From positions 1 through 11,365 of the forward strand of contig ONVG01000105.1 of the NCBI GenBank assembly GCA_900321195.1: a DNA stretch of 11,365 nucleotides, written 5' to 3'. Each line of letters begins with the position of its first letter. Position 1 is the first letter of the stretch. The translations under genes were made by a program, and so were the position numbers. The notes under the pieces are model-generated. The model had not been told where the DNA came from. It did no database searches and worked only from the letters and a program-made list of their open reading frames with translations. This stretch comes from an uncultured Eubacteriales bacterium. GTDB taxonomy: Bacteria > Bacillota > Clostridia > Oscillospirales > Acutalibacteraceae. This document shows, piece by piece, positions 7,041 through 11,365 of this stretch.

Positions 7041-7082
7041 AAAAAGGACCGGGTACCACTGTATCAAACAGTGATACCCGGT
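7041..7082 (-). terminator. Terminator of the 485-residue protein gene
   Basis: ACCGGGTA (7048-7055) pairs with TACCCGGT (7075-7082), and CACTGT (7057-7062) with ACAGTG (7068-7073), separated by one mismatch, with a 5-base loop. On the minus strand the stem is followed by a run of five T (7045-7041), so it serves the minus-strand gene ending at 7126. The stop codon of the opposing truncated glycosidase frame falls in the same A-tract. Confidence 0.88.
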
Positions 7083-7083
7083 T

Positions 7084-7124
7084 CCGATAATTCCCGATAA
7101 TTCCTGATGATTTCTGATTCTTCC
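7084..7124. repeat. Short degenerate tandem repeat of about 10 bases
   Basis: CCGATAATTC occurs twice in tandem (7084-7093, 7094-7103), followed by degenerate units CTGATGATTTC and TGATTCTTCC. It fills the space between the stop codon of the minus-strand gene and its terminator. It probably arose by replication slippage; no function is apparent. Confidence 0.6.
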
Positions 7125-7125
7125 G

Positions 7126-8583
7126 TTACTTGTTCAGTTCTTCCAGCCTCTTCTTTGCGGTTTCCCTGTTGTCGTCTCTCTCCGTCGTCTCGATATATCT
7201 CTCCAGGAAATATTTGTCCTCTATTTTCATGATGGCATAGTAGATGGCGCCGGGGACTTCGCCTTCCAGCACAGCCTCCAGGTTCTCCTCACTGAGTTTC
7301 AGCGTCGCTTTTTTTCTGATCTCACCTGCCGGTTTACTGTTTGCCCTCCTGACAGAGTCGAGGATTTTCAGCAGGCTTTCCTGCGATATATCATGATCCA
7401 GGATTTTTAACACGACCGGATAGTCATCCACTGTCTGTGCTGCCTGGTCCAGGACAGAGGGGTCTTTGATCTTCCCGACGGCTTTGGCTCTTGCGTCCCG
7501 GTCCCGGCTGTCGTCCTGAATAAACTTGAGAAGCTCCTGATCGGACATGTTGTCTGTCACGCTGTCCCGGAGGGCCGCGATCTGTTCCTTTGCCTGCGCC
7601 GCTTCTCTCTCGAGGGAAGGCGGGATATAGCCCGCATGCGCAGAGTAGTTGCCCAGGTAATAATACCAGTCCCGGGCGTTCCCGATAATATACTGCAGGG
7701 CGCAATCCTTGCAGAGAGTCCTGGAAGCGGTCTGGAATACCGGCTGATTGGAGATCAGGCTGCAATCATTTCTGTCACAGTGCTCGGAATGATTATAGGT
7801 GACCGCATTATTGTGGTAGTAGGAGAACAGATGGGCAAAGAAGGGCCTGGCGAGTTCTGCCTCCTGCTTGCTGAGTCCGTTCAGGCCGTACTGGGTGATG
7901 TATGCGTCCGTCACTTTCGCCAGCTCCGCATCTGCATAGTGCATATGGATGAGATTTCCGTCTCCGTCTCTGGCGGCGGGCTCGTCCTTGTCCGGAATCG
8001 GAATTGTTGCCAGTTTTTTTGCGGCATAGGAAGCCACCCAGCGGCTCTCCGCGCTGTCTATGACCTTCTGCAGGTCGGCAGGATGGTCCAGTTTCCCGAC
8101 GAGTGTATTCACGATCCTGCTGTACTCGACGGTATCGTCATGAAGGGCGGGTTGTGTGACCAGCGCATCCACGATCAGGTCCGTATTGTACAGCTGTCTG
8201 GCCGCGTCAAGCTTGATGACCGGATCAAATCCAAATTTTGCGATGCGCGCCGTGGACTCCTGGGAGAGCCTGCCGCTCTGAACTGCCAGCCGGGCAGCAT
8301 AGGGCCTGTTCTCCATCACGGAAATCCTGTCGAGCAGTTCCGGATCAGTCAGGCGGCGCATAGCCTTTTTGAGGACCTTCTCCTCCGCCGTGCCGATGAT
8401 CTGCGGGCGGGTCACGATCTCAAACAGGACCTGCTGGTCGTCGATCCCGTCAACGATATCCTCCAGTTCCGCAAAGCTCATCTCCGTGAACGGTTTGGAT
8501 ATTGCCGTCGTTTTCTCCTCTTCTTTCTTCTGATGATTATCCTCTGCGCTTCCTTTTCGCTTAAAAAAATCAAAAAATCCCAT
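7126..8583 (-). CDS. Unrecognised 485-residue protein: HEAT-like helical repeats with a four-Cys cluster
   Basis: I do not recognise a named family. The protein starts MGFFDFFKRK, a lead common to many soluble Firmicutes proteins, followed by a charged linker to about residue 30. Residues about 35-190 and 345-485 are rich in repeated helix pairs of the style A-x-x-K-x-x-D-x-x-L-L-x-x-I, for example AMRRLTDPELLDRI and AVGKIKDPSVLDQA, which suggests a HEAT-like alpha-solenoid used for protein binding. Between them, residues 265-294 hold His265, His268, Cys269, Cys274, Cys291 and Cys294, a CX4C and CX2C spacing that could bind zinc, followed by an aromatic DWYYYLGNY stretch. No signal peptide or membrane helix. 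Start: ATG at 8583 with AGGAGG just upstream; a single-gene unit with its own terminator. A plus-strand frame over the same bases is a shadow. Confidence 0.8.
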   Translation of the reverse strand: MGFFDFFKRKGSAEDNHQKKEEEKTTAISKPFTEMSFAELEDIVDGIDDQQVLFEIVTRPQIIGTAEEKVLKKAMRRLTDPELLDRISVMENRPYAARLAVQSGRLSQESTARIAKFGFDPVIKLDAARQLYNTDLIVDALVTQPALHDDTVEYSRIVNTLVGKLDHPADLQKVIDSAESRWVASYAAKKLATIPIPDKDEPAARDGDGNLIHMHYADAELAKVTDAYITQYGLNGLSKQEAELARPFFAHLFSYYHNNAVTYNHSEHCDRNDCSLISNQPVFQTASRTLCKDCALQYIIGNARDWYYYLGNYSAHAGYIPPSLEREAAQAKEQIAALRDSVTDNMSDQELLKFIQDDSRDRDARAKAVGKIKDPSVLDQAAQTVDDYPVVLKILDHDISQESLLKILDSVRRANSKPAGEIRKKATLKLSEENLEAVLEGEVPGAIYYAIMKIEDKYFLERYIETTERDDNRETAKKRLEELNK

Positions 8584-9007
8584 CTGCAGCCTCCTCCTGA
8601 AACAGGGTAACAGAGAATCATTGGCAAGGCTTAAAGCAGCCCCCCTGTTACAAGTTTACCATAATAAAAGAACATTCTGTACCGCGGCAGCGGCTTCGCT
8701 TCTTCGCAATTATATTTTATCATTTCGTGTGTAATCAGGTGTCGCTCCCCGGGCGACCTTTCTGCAGCTACAACATATTCATTATTTGTATTATTATTTT
8801 AATATCACTATCAATGATGGTGAAAGGCATCTCCCTGATGAAAGCCGCCTTCAGGGGCGGTAACCCGATCTGTTCAGAGCTCTGCTCTTTTAAGGTGTCA
8901 CCTGTGTAAGACAGCATCTGCATAAAGCGACATCTGCATAAGGCGGCATCTGAATAAGGCGGCGTCTGCATAAGGCGGTATCCGCATAAGCTATTGGAGA
9001 AACATTT
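8584..9007. other. Intergenic region between divergent genes
   Basis: 424 bases without a supported gene. It holds the ribosome-binding sites of both flanking genes, an AT-rich patch near 8770-8815 and a 16-base tandem repeat near its right end. Promoters must lie here but none is strong. For the minus gene a TATAAT reads near 8710-8720 with only a poor -35. For the plus gene TTGTAT (8786-8791) with TATCAA (8809-8814) at 17 bases is weak. CCGCC (8845-8849) and GGCGG (8856-8860) form a small hairpin. Short open frames here have no ribosome-binding site. Confidence 0.5.
8899..8991 (+). repeat. 16-base tandem repeat array upstream of the HAD gene
   Basis: The consensus unit is CATCTGCATAAGGCGG. 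Copies begin at 8915, 8931, 8947, 8963 and 8979 (the last is partial), each with nought to four changes, and a decayed copy at 8899-8914 is in phase. The array ends only five bases before the ribosome-binding site of the HAD gene (GGAGA, 8996-9000). There are no spacers, so it is not CRISPR. Confidence 0.9.
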
Positions 9008-9745
9008 ATGTACATGTATAAAAATTTCTTTTTCGATCTCTACGGTACGCTGGTCGATATCCGCACCGACGAACAGAAGCCCTCGCTGTGGCGGAATCTG
9101 GCGGAGTTTTACTCCCTCTGCGGAGCCCCCTATACTCCAGAGGAAATCCGGGAGCGTTATTTAGCCCTCTGCGCGCAGGAGACCGAGGCTCTTGCTGAAG
9201 CCTGTCCAATGTTGGGCGAGAGAGACGTGGAAATCGAGCTGCGCAATGTCTTCAGGCTCCTGTTTGAGGAAAAGAGCATTACAATCTCCGCGACTCAGGT
9301 GGAGGATACTGCGCTGTTATTCCGTGCATTGTCCTTCTGCAGCCCACCGCGGCTGATGGAAGGAGCAGAAAAGACTCTGAAGGGACTGCGTCAGCGCGGA
9401 GCCCGCCTGTATCTGCTGTCCAACGCCCAAAGCTGCTTTACAGTACCGGAACTTCGGCGTCTCAACCTTCTCGACGGAATTTTTGACGGGATCTTCCTCT
9501 CGTCTGACTTCGGCGTGAAAAAGCCTGCCCCTGCTTTTTTCCGTGCGGCTCTCGAAAAAGCAGGCCTTCCCGCTTCAGAGGTGCTGATGGTCGGCAACGA
9601 TCCCTTTGCGGATATCCGCGGAGCGGACTCTGTCGGAATGAAAAGCCGCTATATCCACAGCTGGCAATCCCCTCCGCGCGGCTTCTCCCTGCCGGAAAGC
9701 TGCCGGGAAATAGAGTCTCTTGAAGAGCTTCTGAAAGACTGTTGA
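9008..9745 (+). CDS. HAD-superfamily hydrolase
   Basis: 245 residues; ATG at 9008 with GGAGA at 8996-9000, preferred to the ATG two codons later on spacing. The four HAD motifs are in order: motif I FFFDLYGTLVD with nucleophile Asp10; motif II LLSNAQ with Ser138; motif III Lys171/Lys172 in GVKKPAPAFF; motif IV MVGNDPFADIRGA with Asp198 and Asp202. The helical cap lies at about residues 20-110, so it is a C1-capped enzyme of the YjjG/haloacid-dehalogenase-like group. The residue two after the nucleophile is Tyr12 instead of the usual acid/base Asp of phosphatases. That is normal for haloacid dehalogenase-type and some other members, so the substrate and even the reaction (phosphatase or other) are open. 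It is a single-gene unit ended by the long stem-loop downstream. Confidence 0.9.
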   Translation: MYMYKNFFFDLYGTLVDIRTDEQKPSLWRNLAEFYSLCGAPYTPEEIRERYLALCAQETEALAEACPMLGERDVEIELRNVFRLLFEEKSITISATQVEDTALLFRALSFCSPPRLMEGAEKTLKGLRQRGARLYLLSNAQSCFTVPELRRLNLLDGIFDGIFLSSDFGVKKPAPAFFRAALEKAGLPASEVLMVGNDPFADIRGADSVGMKSRYIHSWQSPPRGFSLPESCREIESLEELLKDC

Positions 9746-9799
9746 CCGGATCCATGCTAATATGCCGTTGACAGGATGCACTTTGAAGGACTGTTAACT

Positions 9800-9886
9800 A
9801 AATAGAACAGCTCCCCGATGATGGGTCGGTCTCCTTCCTGCTTATCCAGGAAAGAGAGCATATATCATCGGGGAGCTGTTTTATTT
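9800..9886 (+). terminator. Long stem-loop terminator between convergent genes
   Basis: AACAGCTCCCCGATGAT (9806-9822) pairs perfectly with ATCATCGGGGAGCTGTT (9864-9880); the stem extends outward to 9800 and 9886 with one G-T pair. The loop holds a second stem: TTCCTG (9835-9840) with CAGGAA (9847-9852), plus TCTC with GAGA. The T-rich 3' side suits the plus-strand HAD gene. The reverse side is less T-rich but could slow minus-strand transcription from the iron operon, which ends at 9891. Confidence 0.87.
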
Positions 9887-9890
9887 TATA

Positions 9891-10136
9891 TTACCAGAAA
9901 AGATGTCTCTTTTCTGCCGCCTCCGCACTATAACCCGCCAGTTTATACCCGGTCGGGTCAATTTCTCTGCGGAGTTCCTCCTCTGAGAGTTTTTCCTCTG
10001 ACAGAATCTCAGTGGTTCCTTTTTTATAGGAGGATTTAATTTTTTTGACGGAAAAGCGGTTTCTGATCGTGTCATTGATATGTGCCTCACACATTCCACA
10101 GGACATCCCGTCTATTTTGAGAATGATCTTGTACAC
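9891..10136 (-). CDS. Small HMA-domain metal-binding protein in the feo operon
   Basis: 81 residues. The N-terminus MYKIILKIDGMSCGMCEAHI holds the heavy-metal-associated motif M-x-C-x-x-C (Cys13, Cys16), as in CopZ-type copper chaperones and ATPase N-domains, with the rest of a ferredoxin-like fold to about residue 65 and a short C-terminal tail. The start is GTG at 10136; GAGGA lies 6 bases upstream, inside the 14-base gap after the Cys-rich gene. It is the third and last gene of the feoB unit. HMA proteins usually carry Cu(I) or another soft metal; next to feoB its metal and partner are uncertain (inference: metal handling linked to iron uptake). It is too small to be a transporter. Confidence 0.88.
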   Translation of the reverse strand: MYKIILKIDGMSCGMCEAHINDTIRNRFSVKKIKSSYKKGTTEILSEEKLSEEELRREIDPTGYKLAGYSAEAAEKRHLFW

Positions 10137-10150
10137 CTCGAATCCTCTTT

Positions 10151-10345
10151 TTACTGTTGTTTTTGCCTCTGTCCTTTTTTGTTATGGCATGATCCGCTCA
10201 TAGGACAGCTGCCGCAGCGGCTTCCGCAGCTGGATTTACCCTGCTTTCTGTCTGATACAATCGTTCTGGCAGCGGCAAAAACGACTGCGGAAAGGATCAG
10301 CAGAACCACGATATTTCCCAGATTCATACTCAGCCATGTCATCAT
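10151..10345 (-). CDS. FeoB-associated Cys-rich membrane protein
   Basis: 64 residues. One membrane helix at about 10-27 (NIVVLLILSAVVFAAA) is followed by a short basic cytoplasmic tail with four cysteines at 40, 44, 47 and 53 in SSCGSRCGSCPMSGSC. This is the pattern of the FeoB-associated Cys-rich membrane protein family (FeoC-like in position only) found next to feoB in Firmicutes; it is thought to aid ferrous iron uptake, perhaps by passing iron or sensing redox, but the mechanism is not settled. Start ATG at 10345 (a second ATG follows at once); GGAGGAG lies about 10 bases upstream. It lies between feoB and the HMA gene in one operon. Confidence 0.9.
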   Translation of the reverse strand: MMTWLSMNLGNIVVLLILSAVVFAAARTIVSDRKQGKSSCGSRCGSCPMSGSCHNKKGQRQKQQ

Positions 10346-10413
10346 AAACCATCAACTCCTCCGGTCAGTCAGCTGCCGCCGTCCCACAGACCCGAAAGAT
10401 CACGGGACCGGGG

Positions 10414-11365
10414 TCAGTTGACCTTGACAAGGGTGGTAAGCAGCACGGGCAGATGGATCCCGGCCAGGCCGGAGGGCTGGATCAGCGCGATCACATAGGC
10501 AAATGCGCACTGATATCCGATTGCGAACCATGTCCACTTCATATTGTTCATCTCACGCCTGATCGCGCCGATTGCCGCAAAGCAGGGGGCGCAGAGCAGG
10601 TTGAATACCAGGAAGGAATATGCGGTCACAGGTGTGAACGCTGCGGCCAGTGTCTGATAAACCGTTCCTTCTCCTCCGCGGTACAGAATGCCCATGGTGC
10701 CGACAATGTTTTCCTTTGCCACAAGACCTGTCACAGAGGCGACGGTCGCCTGCCAGTTGCCCCAGCCCAGAGGAATAAAGATCCAGGATACAACATTGCC
10801 GATTCCCGCCAGGATAGACATGTTGAGCTGGTCTTCTTCCAGCATCCTGAATTCGCCGTCGACGAAACCAAAGAAGCTCAAAAACCAGATCACGATCGTG
10901 GAGAGCAGGATGATGGTTCCCGCTTTCTTGATGAAGGACCAGCCGCGCTCCCACATGGAGCGGAGCACATTGATCAGTGTGGGCATATGATAGGCGGGAA
11001 GTTCCATGACGAAGGGAGCGGGATCACCTGCAAACATAGCTGTCTTTTTGAGCATGACGCCGGAGATGATGATGGCAGCCATACCGATGAAGTATGCGGA
11101 GGTTGCGACCCATGCGGAGCCGTTGAAGATCGCGCCCGCGATCATGGCGATAAAGGGAACCTTGGCACCGCAGGGGATAAAGGTCGTAGTCATGATCGTC
11201 ATGCGGCGGTCACGCTCGTTCTCGATCGTTCTGGAAGCCATAACGCCGGGAATGCCGCAGCCCGTGCCGACCAGCATGGGGATGAAGGATTTACCGGAAA
11301 GGCCGAATTTCCTGAAAATACGATCCAGAACGAAGGCGATTCGGGCCATATAGCCGCACGCCTCC
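10414..11365 (-). CDS. feoB: Ferrous iron transport protein B, C-terminal part
   Basis: 317 codons of the minus-strand frame are visible; the frame is open to the window edge, so the gene begins outside and the GTPase domain is missing from view. The visible region is the FeoB membrane domain: GYMARIAFVLDRIFRKFGLS followed by the first Gate motif GTGCGIPGVMASRT and TIENERDRRMT, several hydrophobic helices, and a second Gate motif NLLCAPCFAAIGAIRREM. The conserved Cys residues of the Gate motifs are present. FeoB imports Fe(II) across the cytoplasmic membrane, powered or gated by its N-terminal G domain. The stop at 10414 lies in a small palindrome (GGTCA and TGACC, 10412-10423). It is the first visible gene of the iron operon; feoA, if present, would be upstream, outside the window. 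Regulation by iron cannot be seen here. Confidence 0.96.
   Translation of the reverse strand, partial: EACGYMARIAFVLDRIFRKFGLSGKSFIPMLVGTGCGIPGVMASRTIENERDRRMTIMTTTFIPCGAKVPFIAMIAGAIFNGSAWVATSAYFIGMAAIIISGVMLKKTAMFAGDPAPFVMELPAYHMPTLINVLRSMWERGWSFIKKAGTIILLSTIVIWFLSFFGFVDGEFRMLEEDQLNMSILAGIGNVVSWIFIPLGWGNWQATVASVTGLVAKENIVGTMGILYRGGEGTVYQTLAAAFTPVTAYSFLVFNLLCAPCFAAIGAIRREMNNMKWTWFAIGYQCAFAYVIALIQPSGLAGIHLPVLLTTLVKVN

Larger units (their letters stand above)
6674..7042 (+). pseudogene. N-terminal fragment of a GH13 alpha-glycosidase (CBM34-like region), truncated at the block junction
   Basis: An open frame of 122 codons starts at a well-placed ATG, AGGAG lying 10 bases upstream. Residues 1-98 resemble the N-terminal CBM34-type domain of clostridial neopullulanase/maltodextrin glucosidase-like GH13 enzymes: HRSSYCECYAYDKDTVIV, then a DEAYMVHEDPF strand, W-containing MTEMRERIE and the KPEYKRLQYYFVL segment, where the family then goes on with an ED-G-F type stretch and the TIM barrel. 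None of that follows. After about residue 98 the protein becomes ALYPPTGPCPPQ and stops, and base composition changes at the same place. Full-length family members have roughly 550-600 residues, so the catalytic domain is wholly missing. The fragment may be non-functional, or the truncation may be an assembly artefact. The family assignment is from memory of the pattern. Confidence 0.65.

Noticed and set aside
6960..7050. Group II intron remnant
   Set aside because: The GC-rich segment with a GNRA loop and a G-run on the minus strand recalls domain 5/6, but the AGC catalytic triad and the 34-base domain 5 fold are not present, and there is no reverse transcriptase.
7636..8610. Long plus-strand open frame (324 codons) antisense to the 485-residue gene
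   Set aside because: It mirrors the minus-strand gene, has no ribosome-binding site, and its predicted protein looks random. The minus-strand frame has the start site, repeats and terminator.
8728..8770. Hairpin GTCGC/GCGAC followed by a T-rich stretch as a terminator
   Set aside because: Only a 5-bp stem with a broken T-run and no gene upstream on that strand to terminate.
8768..8971. Small minus-strand frame (67 codons) crossing the tandem repeat
   Set aside because: No Shine-Dalgarno site; the first part is just translated repeat units. No recognisable features.
8899..8991. CRISPR array
   Set aside because: Repeats are 16 bases and directly adjacent with no spacers, and no cas genes are present.
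10688..11353. Plus-strand open frames over feoB
   Set aside because: Shadows of the minus-strand feoB frame, which carries clear FeoB Gate motifs.

Overview
The window looks like DNA from anaerobic, gut-type Firmicutes (Clostridia). It has strong Shine-Dalgarno sites, sigma-A type TTGACA/TATAAT promoters, stem-loop terminators with T-tracts, and several recognisable clostridial families. It divides into two blocks that do not look like the same genome. Bases 1 to about 6967 are AT-rich, with AGA, ATA and AAA codons common, in the style of Ruminococcus and relatives. Bases from about 7040 to 11365 are clearly richer in GC, with CTG, ATC, CGG and CGC codons, in the style of a Lachnospiraceae-like genome. 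I judged composition and codon use by eye and could not compute them.

Left block, in order: the 3' end of a membrane-anchored gene of the TFIIB-type zinc-ribbon kind, overlapped by a TPM-domain membrane protein with a Gly/His-rich tail, then a terminator. Next is a WYL-domain transcription regulator with a near-consensus promoter whose -10 lies inside a perfect inverted repeat, a possible autoregulatory operator. A convergent two-gene unit on the minus strand follows: a CNNM/CBS/CorC-HlyC membrane protein and a divergent asparaginase-like protein. A cytoplasmic M14 zinc carboxypeptidase-like protein comes next on the plus strand. Last is a promoter, a ribosome-binding site and about 98 codons that look like the N-terminal (CBM34-like) part of a GH13 alpha-glycosidase, which then breaks off abruptly.

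The break, between about 6965 and 7040, is the most notable structure. The GH13-like sequence ends inside an 18-base imperfect direct repeat, a short GC-rich segment with a GNRA-loop hairpin follows, and the open frame stops within the A-tract of a terminator that belongs to the opposite-strand gene of the right block. It is either a real insertion, transfer or rearrangement that truncated the glycosidase gene, or a chimeric assembly join.

Right block: an unrecognised 485-residue protein (minus) with helical-repeat (HEAT-like) character and a four-cysteine cluster; a 424-base intergenic region with a 16-base tandem repeat; a HAD-superfamily hydrolase (plus); a long stem-loop terminator; and a minus-strand ferrous iron operon, feoB (5' end outside the window), a FeoB-associated Cys-rich small membrane protein, and a small HMA-domain metal-binding protein.

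I see no CRISPR array, tRNA, rRNA, transposase, integrase or recognisable defence cassette. The strongest candidates for something new are the junction, the asparaginase homologue with conservative changes at two catalytic positions, and the unassigned 485-residue protein.
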